DNA of 64,000 nucleotides from NCBI RefSeq assembly GCF_000280905.1, contig NZ_ALAP01000012.1:40391-104390 (forward strand), in the 5' to 3' direction. This stretch comes from Streptomyces sp. AA1529. Lineage in GTDB: Bacteria; Actinomycetota; Actinomycetes; Streptomycetales; Streptomycetaceae. How positions within the stretch are numbered: the stretch's first letter is position 1; every line of letters begins with the position of its first letter. Below are positions 22,826 to 31,571 of the stretch, piece after piece. The notes under the pieces were generated by a model. That model worked only from the letters and a program-made list of their open reading frames with translations. It made no database searches and had not been told where the DNA came from. Both the position numbers and the translations under genes were made by a program.

Positions 22826-23614
22826 CTACCGGCGGCCGGGCGGTCCGGGGTGCTGGGCGGCCGGGACCTGGCCGCCGACCTCCTTGGTGACCAGCGCGAC
22901 CGCCTCGTCGATGTCGTCGGTGACGTGGAAGAGCTCCAGGTCCCGCTCGGAGGCCTTGCCGCCGCCGACGACGGAGTGCCGCAGCCAGTCGGCGAGCCCC
23001 TGCCAGTAGTCCGTGCCGAAGAGCACGATCGGGAAGCGGGTGACCTTCCCGGTCTGCACCAGGGTCAGCGCCTCGAACAGTTCGTCCAGCGTGCCGAGCC
23101 CGCCGGGGAGTACGACGAACCCGCTCGCGTACTTCACGAACATCGTCTTGCGGACGAAGAAGTAGCGGAAGTTCACGCCGATGTCGACGTACTTGTTCAT
23201 GCCCTGCTCGAAGGGCAGCTCGATACCGAGCCCGACCGAGGTGCCGTCCGCCTCCAGCGCCCCCTTGTTGGCCGCCTCCATCGCCCCGGGGCCGCCGCCG
23301 GTGATGACGGCGAACCCGGCCTCGGCCAGCGCCCGGCCGATCCGCACGCCCTGCTCGTACTCGGGTGCCTCCGCGGGGGTGCGCGCCGAGCCGAAGACGC
23401 TGATGGCGGGGCCCAGTTCGGCCAGGGCTCCGAAGCCCTCGACGAACTCGGACTGGATGCGCATCACCCGCCAGGGATCCTGGTGGATGAAGTCGGAGGG
23501 GCCCGCGGTGTCCAGCAGGCGCTGATCGGTGGTCCCCGACTGCACCTGGTCGCGGCGGCGCACGACAGGCCCCAGTCGCTGCTCCTTGGGCCCTCCGCCG
23601 GTCTCGTCGGTCAT
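22826..23614 (-). CDS. LOG family (TIGR00730) Rossmann-fold phosphoribohydrolase
   Basis: Nucleotide 5'-monophosphate phosphoribohydrolase of the Lonely Guy family, 262 residues; plant members release free cytokinin bases. The diagnostic motif PGGLGTLDE is present, as is GGGPGAMEAANKGA, which binds the phosphate. An N-terminal extension of about 70 residues includes DFIHQDPWRVMRIQSEFVEGF. M. tuberculosis Rv1205 is the positional counterpart and makes cytokinins there. Type II LOG enzymes are longer than the 190-residue type I, and this one fits that size. ATG 23614 is preceded by AGGAG. Cytokinin production here is possible, not proven. Confidence 0.92.
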   Translation of the reverse strand: MTDETGGGPKEQRLGPVVRRRDQVQSGTTDQRLLDTAGPSDFIHQDPWRVMRIQSEFVEGFGALAELGPAISVFGSARTPAEAPEYEQGVRIGRALAEAGFAVITGGGPGAMEAANKGALEADGTSVGLGIELPFEQGMNKYVDIGVNFRYFFVRKTMFVKYASGFVVLPGGLGTLDELFEALTLVQTGKVTRFPIVLFGTDYWQGLADWLRHSVVGGGKASERDLELFHVTDDIDEAVALVTKEVGGQVPAAQHPGPPGRR

Positions 23615-23750
23615 CTACGGCACTCCTTCCGCCTGCGATCTTTCCGCTTCAGGGTATGCGGACGCCGGCGGGTGCCGTCGGGAATCCGGACGGCCGACAG
23701 CCGTCGATCGGCTTACCGGCAGGTGGCCCGGGAGCGCCGGCGGACCCGGC

Positions 23751-24836
23751 TCAGGCCGTCAGCCAGCGCCGCAGCCGCTCCTCGCACCGGGTGATGAGCG
23801 CGGTCTCGACCCGCTCGTCCCGCTTGTGGGCGAGGTTGGGATCGCCGGGACCGTAGTTGACGGCCGGCACCCCCAGCGCGCTGAACCGGGAGACGTCCGT
23901 CCAGCCGTACTTGGGCCGCGGCTCGCCGCCCACCGCGGCGAGGAAGGCGCGGGCCGCCGGGTGCGAGAGGCCGGGCAGCGCGCCGGGGGAGCTGTCGTCG
24001 ACCTCGAACTCCTCGACCCCGCATCCGGCGAACACCTCGCGCACATGGTCCAGCGCGTCCTGCTCGCCGCGGTCGGGCGCGTAGCGGAAGTTGACCGTGA
24101 CGATGCACAGGTCCGGGATGACGTTGCCGGCGACGCCGCCCTCGACGCCGACGGCGTTCAGGCCCTCCCGGTACTCCAGCCCGTCGATCACCGGCCACCG
24201 CGGCCGGTATCCGGCCAGCCGGTCGAGCACCGGCCCGGCCGCGTGGACGGCGTTGGCGCCCATCCAGCCGCGCGCCGAGTGCGCCCGGGTGCCGCGCAGG
24301 TGCAGCCGCACCCGCAGGGTGCCCTGGCAGCCGCCCTCGACCTGGCCCTCGGAGGGTTCGAGCAGCACGGCGAAGTCGCCGGCCAGCCACTCGGGACGGG
24401 CCTCGGCGACCTTGCCGAGGCCGTTGAGGTGGGCGGCGACCTCCTCGTTGTCGTAGAAGACGAACGTCAGGTCGCGGTTGGGCTCGGGGACCGTGGCGGC
24501 GATCCGCAGCTGCACGGCGACCCCCGCCTTCATGTCGCTGGTGCCGCAGCCCCACAGCAGCCCGTCCTCGTCGAGCCGGGAGGGCAGGTTCCCGGCGATC
24601 GGCACGGTGTCGAGATGCCCCGCGAGGACGATCCGCTCGGCCCGGCCCAGGCGGGTGCGGGCCACCACGTTGTTGCCGTACCGGTCGACGCCCAGGTGGG
24701 GCAGCGCGCGCAGCGCCTCCTCGACGGCGTCGGCGAGCGCCGCCTCGTCCCCGCTCTCGGAGGGGAGGTCCACCAGTTGCGCGGTGAGCCGGGCGGCGTC
24801 CTGCTGCAGGTCGAGTGCGCTGTGAGGCATGGCCAC
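23751..24836 (-). CDS. dapE: Succinyl-diaminopimelate desuccinylase
   Basis: M20 zinc peptidase-like enzyme that hydrolyses N-succinyl-LL-2,6-diaminopimelate, giving LL-DAP for lysine and the cell wall cross-link; 361 residues, cytoplasmic. Metal-binding motifs are seen: GHLDTVP, the pair at CGTSDMKAG, and NEEVAAH (general base and ligand). The dimerisation lid lies at about 175-285. The GTG start 24836 and ATG 24830 are both possible and no clear ribosome site precedes either, so the mRNA may be leaderless. DapC, which acts just before it, is encoded 2.2 kb to the right. dapD is not in the window. Confidence 0.94.
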   Translation of the reverse strand: MAMPHSALDLQQDAARLTAQLVDLPSESGDEAALADAVEEALRALPHLGVDRYGNNVVARTRLGRAERIVLAGHLDTVPIAGNLPSRLDEDGLLWGCGTSDMKAGVAVQLRIAATVPEPNRDLTFVFYDNEEVAAHLNGLGKVAEARPEWLAGDFAVLLEPSEGQVEGGCQGTLRVRLHLRGTRAHSARGWMGANAVHAAGPVLDRLAGYRPRWPVIDGLEYREGLNAVGVEGGVAGNVIPDLCIVTVNFRYAPDRGEQDALDHVREVFAGCGVEEFEVDDSSPGALPGLSHPAARAFLAAVGGEPRPKYGWTDVSRFSALGVPAVNYGPGDPNLAHKRDERVETALITRCEERLRRWLTA

Positions 24837-24910
24837 AGCCTACGGCGGGTGCCCCGCGCGGCCCGGCGCGCCCCGGGGCTCGGGCGCAGTCGCCCCCAGC
24901 GGCTACCTTG

Positions 24911-26062
24911 GTGCGCGTGCGTCTCTCACGACCGGCCCGCTCGCCCCACGGGCCCGAGCGTCCGTCCCGGACCGAGGGCCGCGGCAGACCCTTCAGGATC
25001 GCCGTGGCCTGCGCCGTGCTGCTCGCCGTCGCCGCGTATGTCGCGGTGCGCGGACTGTCGGGCCAGGACGGCCCGATGTGCACCGTCCGGGCGGCGGACG
25101 GCGCGGACGGCAAGAACGCGTCCGCGGCCGCGGACGGCCCCGGCACTCCGCACGACTACGAACTCACCCCCGTGCAGGCCCAGAACGCGGCGACCATCGC
25201 CGCCGTCGCCGCGCGCCGCGGGCTGCCCGAGCGGGCGGTGACGATAGCCCTGGCCACCGCCATGCAGGAGTCCCAGCTGCGCAACATCGGGCACGGGGAC
25301 CGGGATTCGGTCGGCCTCTTCCAGCAGCGCCCCTCGCAGGGCTGGGGGACGTTCGAGCAGATCCAGGACCCGGTCTACTCGGCGGGCCGGTTCTACGACC
25401 ATCTCGCCGAGGTGCCCGGCTACTCCCGGCTCCCGCTGACCGTGGCCGCCCAGCGCGTGCAGCGCAGCGGCTATCCGCAGGCGTACGCCAAGCACGAGAC
25501 CGACGCGACGCTGCTGACCGGCGCGCTCACCGGCCGCCGGCCCGCCACGCTGAGCTGCACGACCGGCGGCCGGGCCCCCGGCGGGCCGGGCGATCCCGCG
25601 CAGGTGCGCAAGCACCTGGTGCGGGAGTTCGGCCGGGATGTGCTGGCCGACGGCCTCGGCACCCTCGCGGCTCCGGCACCGCGGACGGCCGGGTACCCGA
25701 AGGCGCGCTCGGCGGCGCGGCCCGAGGCCGCGCCCGTCGTCCCGGTGCCCGCGCACGGCCGGCGCCAGGGCTGGGAGCTGGCCCACTGGGCGGTCGCGAA
25801 CGCGGAGCGGCTGCGCATCGAGCGGATCTCCTACGGCGGCTTCCGGTGGTCGGCGGAGCGCTCGGCGGACGGCTGGCGCCGGACGGACGACGCCGCGGCG
25901 GCGGACGGCGGCCGGCCCCGGGACGGCAGCGGCACGAAGGACCGCGGCGCGAAGGACGACGGCGCGAGGGACCGCGGCGGCGCCGAGGAGGGCGACGCGG
26001 CGGACGGCGGCGGGGGTGCCGCGGGCGGCACGGTGGAGCTCCGGCTGGCCACCGGTCACTAG
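24911..26062 (+). CDS. Membrane-anchored lysozyme-fold protein, hypothetical
   Basis: About 383 residues. After a short basic N-terminus comes one membrane helix (RIAVACAVLLAVAAYVAV, about 29-48), so the rest is outside the cell. Residues 80-200 contain AMQESQLRNIGHGDRDSVGLFQQR, with Glu120, and then PSQGWGT, matching the SLT/GH23 pattern E-S...GLFQ...GWGT; a peptidoglycan lytic role is likely. A second, smaller region near 285-320 (ELAHWAVANAERLRIERISYGG) may bind the wall, and the tail is Asp/Gly/Lys-rich repeats. Start GTG 24911 or 24917. Similar proteins are often misnamed as heavy-metal transporters. It is divergent from dapE by 74 bp. Confidence 0.78.
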   Translation: MRVRLSRPARSPHGPERPSRTEGRGRPFRIAVACAVLLAVAAYVAVRGLSGQDGPMCTVRAADGADGKNASAAADGPGTPHDYELTPVQAQNAATIAAVAARRGLPERAVTIALATAMQESQLRNIGHGDRDSVGLFQQRPSQGWGTFEQIQDPVYSAGRFYDHLAEVPGYSRLPLTVAAQRVQRSGYPQAYAKHETDATLLTGALTGRRPATLSCTTGGRAPGGPGDPAQVRKHLVREFGRDVLADGLGTLAAPAPRTAGYPKARSAARPEAAPVVPVPAHGRRQGWELAHWAVANAERLRIERISYGGFRWSAERSADGWRRTDDAAAADGGRPRDGSGTKDRGAKDDGARDRGGAEEGDAADGGGGAAGGTVELRLATGH

Positions 26063-26371
26063 TCCGTCCACTCACTCGGTGGAGCTAACCCGGTCCACCG
26101 GGGTGGACGTTTCTTCCCCCGCTCGACGGTCGCCGCCAGGAGTGAACCGGCTCGGCCGGTCGTGCCTGGCCGCAGCCGGTTCGGCTCCTCGGGTACAGGT
26201 CAATTCGCTGCGAGGAATGCCCAGTTTGAGGGCCCACGCGGCAAACCTGGATTGCCAATCCTTTACCCGGCTTCCCCGCAACCTCCGTGCCGTTCGGGGC
26301 GATAGGCACTGCGTCCGACCGGGGGATCCCGGCTGACAGACCAAGAACCCCTTCTCCGTCAAAGGAGCACC
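26063..26371. other. Intergenic region before small secreted protein gene
   Basis: 309 bp. It holds a short palindrome at 26249-26261 and several GC-rich partial inverted repeats around 26140-26200. I looked for a c-di-AMP (ydaO) riboswitch, as found before secreted wall-remodelling genes in Streptomyces, and could not find its conserved blocks. Confidence 0.55.
26249..26261. promoter_or_regulatory. Short palindrome upstream of secreted protein gene
   Basis: GGATTG and CAATCC flank a single C, 110 bp before the ATG at 26372, in the less GC-rich part of the region. Possible operator. Confidence 0.3.
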
Positions 26372-26779
26372 ATGTCCAACCCCCTCACGCGCCGGATCGC
26401 CCGCACCGCGCTGCTGACGGCGGCCGGTGCCGCCACCGTCGTCGGCGCCGCCGGAGCCGCGAGCGCCGTGGAACTGCCCGCGAGCCCGGTGGGCGGGGTC
26501 AGCAACCTGGACGGCGAGGGCCTCGGCAACACGCTGGACAGGACCGCCCAGGACACCACCGCCGTCGCCGGGGAGACCGGCGGCAGCGCCGTCAAGAAGG
26601 CCGTGCCGACCACCGGCAAGGCCGTGGGCACGGCCGGCCGGACCGCGGCACCCGCCGCGCAGAACCTCGCCGGGAACGCGGCGGGCGAGGCCGGCGGCCT
26701 GCTGGGCGACACCGCCTCCTCGGCGGCGGACACCGGCCTTCCGTCCGTCGGCAACCTCGGTGGCCTTCCCCTCGGTTGA
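26372..26779 (+). CDS. Small secreted protein
   Basis: 135-residue exported protein. AAAGGAG precedes ATG 26372. A Sec signal peptide runs to about residue 32 (MSNPLTRRIARTALL..., cleavage after ASA). The mature part is Gly/Ala/Thr-rich with no Cys and repeats of ...GLGN, GLLGDT, GGLPLG character, so probably intrinsically disordered or wall-associated. It is not a chaplin: no chaplin domain or sorting signal is present. Similar Streptomyces proteins carry the unsupported name ATP-binding protein. A perfect 14-bp terminator follows at 26903-26934. Confidence 0.85.
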   Translation: MSNPLTRRIARTALLTAAGAATVVGAAGAASAVELPASPVGGVSNLDGEGLGNTLDRTAQDTTAVAGETGGSAVKKAVPTTGKAVGTAGRTAAPAAQNLAGNAAGEAGGLLGDTASSAADTGLPSVGNLGGLPLG

Positions 26780-26902
26780 GGGCTCCCCGGTCACCGCTGC
26801 GGGGCGCCCCCACTGTCCGGCCCCGCCTCCCGGAGGCACGCTCCCCGGCCGGACAGCGCTCGGGTACTCCGTTCCTGAGCGCCCGCAGCCGGTGACCCGA
26901 TC

Positions 26903-26934
26903 GGGCCGCCCGGACCGCACGGTCCGGGCGGCCC
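26903..26934. terminator. Terminator between small secreted protein gene and dapC
   Basis: Perfect 14-bp arms GGGCCGCCCGGACC / GGTCCGGGCGGCCC around loop GCAC, followed by TT. It lies between convergent genes in a 267-bp gap. Confidence 0.8.
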
Positions 26935-27046
26935 TTCGCCGTGTGCGCGCCCGGCCCGCTGCCCCCCGGTGCACGCTCGCGGCCGCCCCGGGTGCGCACA
27001 CCGAAGGCGGCCAGGTCCGCGCGAGCGGCCCGGCACCCGTGGGCCG

Positions 27047-28144
27047 CTACGCGGACAGCCTGCGCACCGCGGCGGCGATCCGCTCGTCCGTGGCCGTGAG
27101 CGCGACCCGGACGTACCGCTCCCCCGCGGGTCCGTAGAACTCGCCGGGCGCCACCAGGACGCCCCGCGCGGCCAGCTCGGCGACGGTGTCCCAGCAGGAC
27201 TCGTCCCGGGTCGCCCACAGGTACAGCGACGCCTCGCTGTGCTCGATCCGGAAGCCCGCGGCCTCCAGCGCGCCCCGCAGCGCGGTGCGCCGCGCCCGGT
27301 AGCGCTCCCGCTGCTCGGCCACGTGGGTGTCGTCGGCCAGCGCCGCGACCGTCGCCGCCTGCACCGGCGCGGGCGTCATCATCCCGCCGTGCTTGCGGAT
27401 CTGCAGCAGCTCGCCCAGCACCTCGCTGTCCCCCGCGATGAACGCGGCCCGGTATCCGGCGAGGTTGGAGCGCTTGGAGAGCGAGTGGACGGCCACCAGG
27501 CCCGCGGTGGAGCCGCCGCACACGTCCGGGTGCAGCACGGAGACCGGGTCGGCCTCCCAGCCGAGCTCCAGGTAGCACTCGTCGCTGAGGACGAGCACAC
27601 CGTGCTCGCGCGCCCAGTCGACGACGGCGCGGAGCCGCTCGGCGGGCAGCACCTGACCGGTGGGGTTGGAGGGCGAGTTGAGCCACAGCAGCTTGAGCCC
27701 GGCCGGGTCGAGCTCCAGCGGGTCGTCGTAGGCGACGTGGTCGGCACCGGCGAGCCGGGCGCCGACCTCGTAGGTGGGATAGGCGAGCCGGGGGAAGGCC
27801 ACTCGGTCGCCGGGGCCGAGTCCGAGCTGGGTCGGCAGCCAGGCCACCAGCTCCTTGGAGCCGACGACGGGCAGCACATGGTGCTCCGTGATGCCGCGCG
27901 CGCCCAGCCGGCGCCCGCACCATCCGGTGAGCGCGTCGCGCAGCTCCCGGGTCCCCCACACCGTGGGGTAGCCGGGGCTGTCGGCCGCCTCGGCGAGCGC
28001 CTGCCGCACCTGCGCGGGGACCGGGTCGACGGGAGTGCCGACCGACAGGTCGACGAGGCCGTCGGGATGCCCGGCGGCGGTGGTCTTGTACGGCTCGAGC
28101 CGGTCCCAGGGGAAGGTGGGGAGGCGGTCGGAGACGGAGGGCAT
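27047..28144 (-). CDS. dapC: Succinyldiaminopimelate transaminase
   Basis: PLP-dependent class I/II aminotransferase, 365 residues, converting N-succinyl-2-amino-6-ketopimelate to N-succinyl-LL-DAP with glutamate. Motifs: substrate/PLP region PGYPTVWGTRELRDAL, NSPSNPTGQ, ECYLELGW (for the PLP pyridine Asp/Glu region), and the Schiff-base Lys in HSLSKRSNLAGYR, where Arg binds phosphate. The start is ATG 28144, or GTG 28153. It follows fdxA on the same strand with a 14-bp stem-loop between, the same pair as Rv1177-Rv1178 in M. tuberculosis. Together with dapE it gives two steps of the succinylase lysine route. Confidence 0.93.
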   Translation of the reverse strand: MPSVSDRLPTFPWDRLEPYKTTAAGHPDGLVDLSVGTPVDPVPAQVRQALAEAADSPGYPTVWGTRELRDALTGWCGRRLGARGITEHHVLPVVGSKELVAWLPTQLGLGPGDRVAFPRLAYPTYEVGARLAGADHVAYDDPLELDPAGLKLLWLNSPSNPTGQVLPAERLRAVVDWAREHGVLVLSDECYLELGWEADPVSVLHPDVCGGSTAGLVAVHSLSKRSNLAGYRAAFIAGDSEVLGELLQIRKHGGMMTPAPVQAATVAALADDTHVAEQRERYRARRTALRGALEAAGFRIEHSEASLYLWATRDESCWDTVAELAARGVLVAPGEFYGPAGERYVRVALTATDERIAAAVRRLSA

Positions 28145-28238
28145 GGTGCTCACTTTCTTCGGCTGTCCCGGCGGGCGGCGCGGGGCGGGAAGGGGGGCGC
28201 GCCGCGAAGGGGCGGGCGGTACGGCGCGGAAAACACCG

Positions 28239-28280
28239 CAGTCCCGTACGGCAGGACGCTGGGACCGCCGTACGGGACTG
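28239..28280 (-). terminator. fdxA terminator or attenuator stem-loop
   Basis: Perfect 14-bp arms CAGTCCCGTACGGC (28239-28252) and GCCGTACGGGACTG (28267-28280) with a 14-base loop, between the fdxA stop and the dapC start. It would end or reduce read-through from the strongly expressed ferredoxin gene into dapC. Confidence 0.7.
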
Positions 28281-28328
28281 TCGCGCAAGCCGCACGGGGC
28301 GGCTCACCGCTCGGGTGTCACCCCTGGG

Positions 28329-28655
28329 TCACTCGTCGTGCTCCTGCGGCGGGAGCGCGGAGATGAGCGGGTGGTCCTTCTCGATCAGACCGAGCTTGCT
28401 GGCGCCACCGGGCGACCCGAGGTCGTCGAAGAACTCGACGTTGGCCTTGTAGTAGTCCTTCCACTCCTCGGGGGTGTCATCCTCGTAGAAGATGGCCTCG
28501 ACCGGGCAGACGGGCTCGCAGGCACCGCAGTCGACGCACTCGTCCGGGTGGATGTACAAGGACCGCTGGCCCTCGTAGATGCAGTCGACCGGGCACTCCT
28601 CGATGCAAGCCTTGTCCTTCAGGTCGACACAAGGCTCCGCGATGACGTAAGTCAC
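28329..28655 (-). CDS. fdxA: Seven-iron ferredoxin FdxA
   Basis: Small cytoplasmic electron carrier with one 3Fe-4S and one 4Fe-4S cluster, 108 residues from GTG 28655, preceded by GAGGAGGAA. The first cluster-binding part is PCVDLKDKACIEECPVDC (Cys9, 17, 21, 25), the second CVDCGACEPVCP (Cys40, 43, 46, 50); a helical C-terminal extension ending PPQEHDE is typical of the actinobacterial FdxA/FdxC type. It donates electrons to cytochromes P450 and other oxidoreductases. Short, with strong ribosome binding, so probably highly expressed. It is divergent from the GNAT gene. Confidence 0.95.
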   Translation of the reverse strand: MTYVIAEPCVDLKDKACIEECPVDCIYEGQRSLYIHPDECVDCGACEPVCPVEAIFYEDDTPEEWKDYYKANVEFFDDLGSPGGASKLGLIEKDHPLISALPPQEHDE

Positions 28656-28805
28656 GCTGTCGTTCCTCCTCGTTAGGGCTGGCGGGCCGGTGTCCGGCTC
28701 CGCCGCGGGCGCGCGGGAGCGCTCTTTCGCTTCGGACGGCGGCGATGCCCACACCTAGTATCTCCGTTCCCGGACACAACACGAACAGGAGGGGCGGTTA
28801 GGACT

Positions 28806-29804
28806 GTGGAATTCACCACGGGCGGACGCTTGGAGGTCCGCATCACCCCTTCCGACGTGGGCAGACGTGTCTCGGTGCGGTCGCTGACGACTGCCGGGGA
28901 GCGGCATGGGCGGTTCACGGACACGCTCGGCATTCTCACATCGTGGACCAAGGGCGTGCTCACAGTCACCCGACGCGATGGTGAGCAGGTCGAGATCGAG
29001 GAAGCGTCGATGGTGGCTGGAAAGACCGTGCCGGCCACGCCCGCGCGCCGCCGGGGGCTGCCGTCCGCCGACGCGGCCGAACTCGTGGCGGTGGCCGCCA
29101 GGGGCTGGCCCCCGGCCGAGTCGCAGGCGCTCGGCGGCTGGACCCTGCGCGCCGCCGGCGGCTTCACCTCCCGCGCGAACTCCGTACTCCCGCAGGGCGA
29201 CCCCGGGCCGCCGCTGCCCGAGGCGCTGGCGCGGGTCACCGGCTGGTACGCCGAGCGGGGCCTGCCCGCGCGGATACAGATCTGCGTGGCCCAGGACGCC
29301 GTGCTCGACGCGCGGCTGCGGGAGCTGGGCTGGACGGCAGAGCGGCACGGGCTGATACAGGTGGGCGCGCTCGCCCCGCTGGCCGACCGGGAGCCCGATG
29401 CGCGGGTGCTGCTGCACCGCACACCGGACGACCGGTGGGCCTCGCTCTACAACAGGGCGGGCGGCGCGGGCCTGTCCGACGCCGCGCGGCAGGTGCTGGC
29501 GGGCGGGCCTTCGGTGTGGTTCGCGACGGTGGCGGATCCGGACGGCGCGGCCGTGGCGATCGGACGGTGCGCGGTGGACGGCCGCTGGGCCGGGTTCGCG
29601 GCCCTAGAGGTCGCGCCCGAGTGGCGCCGGCGGGGGCTGGCCCGGGCGGTCACGGGCGAACTGGCCGGAGCCGCACTGGCCGAGGGCGCCTCGGCCGCCT
29701 ACCTCCAGGTGGAGCGGGGCAACACGGCGGCCCGCGCGCTCTACGAGCGGCTCGGCTTCGCCGACCACCACGCGTACCACTACCTGCGCGCCCCGCGGGA
29801 CTGA
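28806..29804 (+). CDS. GNAT acetyltransferase, Rv0428c family
   Basis: 332-residue acetyl-CoA-dependent N-acetyltransferase. Residues 1-70 form a small beta-barrel-like domain (FTTGGRLEVRITPSDVGRRV) that is peculiar to the cg3035/Rv0428c family. The C-terminal GNAT domain at about 235-330 has the acetyl-CoA loop VAPEWRRRGLARA and the family ending YERLGFADHHAYHYLR. The middle is a degenerate second GNAT copy. GTG 28806 is the start. It is followed after one base by the SirB1-like gene, so the two form an operon. The acceptor amine is unknown. Confidence 0.87.
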   Translation: MEFTTGGRLEVRITPSDVGRRVSVRSLTTAGERHGRFTDTLGILTSWTKGVLTVTRRDGEQVEIEEASMVAGKTVPATPARRRGLPSADAAELVAVAARGWPPAESQALGGWTLRAAGGFTSRANSVLPQGDPGPPLPEALARVTGWYAERGLPARIQICVAQDAVLDARLRELGWTAERHGLIQVGALAPLADREPDARVLLHRTPDDRWASLYNRAGGAGLSDAARQVLAGGPSVWFATVADPDGAAVAIGRCAVDGRWAGFAALEVAPEWRRRGLARAVTGELAGAALAEGASAAYLQVERGNTAARALYERLGFADHHAYHYLRAPRD

Positions 29805-29805
29805 C

Positions 29806-30816
29806 ATGGGCGGCGGAGACGGTACGGGCGAGGAGCGCAGTGGCGCGGCGCGGCGGCGGTTCGCCGAGGCGGCCCGCGAGGACCGGCCCGATCTGGCGCT
29901 GCTGTGCCTGCTGATCGGCGCCGAGGCGACGACCCGCGGCAGCCTGCGGCGCGGACGGGACATCGGGGGCACCACCGGGGAGACCGGGGGCACCAGGGAG
30001 ACCGGGGGCACCAGGGGCACGGAAGGCACCGGGAACGCAGCAGGCGCGGCCCGCGGCGCGGGGCCGGACCCGGTGGACGAGGAGGCCGCCGTGGACCGGC
30101 TGGTGGACGAGGGCCAGGCCGAACTCGACCGGCTGGCGGGGCTGTTGCCGTTCCGGCGCGGACGCGCGCCCGCGGAGTGGGCTGCGGCGCTGGAGCGGAC
30201 CTTGGGCCGGGAGCTGGGGTTCGGCGGCTCGGCGCCGGACTACCGCAGGCTGGAGTCCTCGCTGCTGCCCGAGGTGCTGCACCGGCGGCGGGGACTGCCC
30301 ATCCTGCTGTCGGTGGTCTGGACGGAGGTGGCCCGGCGTGCGGGCGCCCCGGTCTACGGGGTGGCGCTGCCGGGGCACTTCGCCGTCGGCTTCGGCGACC
30401 CGGCCGGCGCGCATGTGCTGGCCGATCCGTTCGGCGGCGGCACCCAGCTGGGCGAGGAGGAGCTGGCCGTCATGGTGGCCGGTGCCACCGGGGGTTCACC
30501 GCTGTCGGCCGCCGCGCTGCGGCCCGCCGGGCCGCTGGAGACGGTGCTGCGGATCCTCAACAACATCCGGGCCTGGGCCGCGCCCCGGCCCGAGCGGTCC
30601 GGAGTGCGGCTGTGGGCGGTCGAGCTGTCGCTGCTGCTGCCGCACCATCCGGGCAGGCTCCGGTTCGAGCGGGCGCAACTGCTGGTGGAACGGGGCCATT
30701 TCCTGCGCGGCGCGCGCGAGATGGAGGAGTACGCGGATGTCGTCGCGGCGATGGAGCCGAACGCCGCGGAGAACGTACGCAGAGCCGCCCGGGCCGCCCG
30801 GGCCCGGCTGAACTGA
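29806..30816 (+). CDS. SirB1-like transglutaminase-fold protein
   Basis: 336-residue cytoplasmic protein of the SirB1/Transglut_core2 family. The core lies at about 90-250: SLLPEVLHRRRGLPILLSVVW, then YGVALPGHFAVGF, where the family His and neighbouring residues sit, and ADPFGGG. The catalytic Cys of true transglutaminases is not seen, so enzyme activity is doubtful. A TPR-like helical end follows (HPGRLRFERAQLLVERGHF). Residues 50-80 are a Gly/Thr/Glu repeat (GGTRETGGTRGTEGTG) encoded by slippage-prone DNA near 29968-30035. ATG 29806 comes one base after the GNAT stop. Confidence 0.85.
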   Translation: MGGGDGTGEERSGAARRRFAEAAREDRPDLALLCLLIGAEATTRGSLRRGRDIGGTTGETGGTRETGGTRGTEGTGNAAGAARGAGPDPVDEEAAVDRLVDEGQAELDRLAGLLPFRRGRAPAEWAAALERTLGRELGFGGSAPDYRRLESSLLPEVLHRRRGLPILLSVVWTEVARRAGAPVYGVALPGHFAVGFGDPAGAHVLADPFGGGTQLGEEELAVMVAGATGGSPLSAAALRPAGPLETVLRILNNIRAWAAPRPERSGVRLWAVELSLLLPHHPGRLRFERAQLLVERGHFLRGAREMEEYADVVAAMEPNAAENVRRAARAARARLN

Positions 30817-30917
30817 GCAGCCCCGCATCCGCTCCCGGCCGCGCCGCGGCGGGGCCGGGAGCCGGACGGCGGGCCCTGCGGTGCCGGGCCGGTGCCGGAG
30901 CCGCTCCCGGTGCCAGA

Positions 30918-30944
30918 GCCGGACCGGCACGGTGCCGGTCCGGC
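30918..30944. terminator. Terminator between SirB1-like gene and response regulator
   Basis: GCCGGACCGGCAC (30918-30930) and GTGCCGGTCCGGC (30932-30944) are perfect 13-bp arms around one base, between convergent genes. Confidence 0.7.
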
Positions 30945-30961
30945 CCAGGAAGCCGCGGAGC

Positions 30962-31567
30962 CTACAGCCAGCCCTTGTCCCGGGCGATCCGGACGGCCTC
31001 GGCGCGGTTGCGGGCCCCGGTCTTCTGGATGGCGGTCGACAGGTAGTTGCGGACCGTGCCGTGCGAGAGGTGCAGCGCCCCGGCGATCTCGGCGTTGCCC
31101 GCACCCTCGCGGGCCGCGGCGAGCACGTCGCGCTCCCGGTCGGTGAGCGGACTGGCGCCCTCGGCGAGCGCGGCGGCGGCCAGCCCCGGGTCGATGACCC
31201 GCTCGCCGGCCCGCACCCGGCGTACCGCGTCCGCGAGCCGGGCCGCCGGTGCGTCCTTGACCAGGAAGGCGTCGGCGCCCGATTCCATGGCCCGGCGCAG
31301 ATAGCCGGGTCGGCCGAAGGTGGTGAGGATGACGACCTTCAGCGCCGGATGCCGGGCGCGCAGCCCCTCGAGGGCGTCGAGTCCGGTCAGCCCGGGCATC
31401 TCGATGTCCAGCAGCGCCACGTCCGGCTGGTGCGCGGCGACCGCGTCCAGTACCTCGTCGCCTCTGCCGACCTGGACGGCGATCTCGATGTCCGGTTCCA
31501 GCCCGAGCAGCGCGGCGAGCGCCTCGCGGACCATCGCCTGGTCCTCGGCGAGCAGCAGTCTGATCAC
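30962..31567 (-). CDS. NarL/DesR-type response regulator
   Basis: Two-component response regulator of 201 residues, GTG start. The receiver domain (about 1-115) has the acidic pocket AEDQ and phosphoacceptor Asp in LLDIEMPG near residue 52-54, and the conserved Lys in FLVKDAP. The LuxR-type helix-turn-helix is at about 138-200 (LTDRERDVLAAA...LSHGTVRNYLS). It starts four bases after the kinase stop and is the last gene of an ABC-permease-kinase-regulator operon. It most likely controls that operon through the TGACA-N2-TGTCA site upstream. Confidence 0.94.
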   Translation of the reverse strand: MIRLLLAEDQAMVREALAALLGLEPDIEIAVQVGRGDEVLDAVAAHQPDVALLDIEMPGLTGLDALEGLRARHPALKVVILTTFGRPGYLRRAMESGADAFLVKDAPAARLADAVRRVRAGERVIDPGLAAAALAEGASPLTDRERDVLAAAREGAGNAEIAGALHLSHGTVRNYLSTAIQKTGARNRAEAVRIARDKGWL

Positions 31568-31571
31568 CGCC

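Noticed and set aside
26063..26371. c-di-AMP (ydaO) riboswitch upstream of the small secreted protein
   Set aside because: The conserved blocks of that riboswitch could not be found on either strand.
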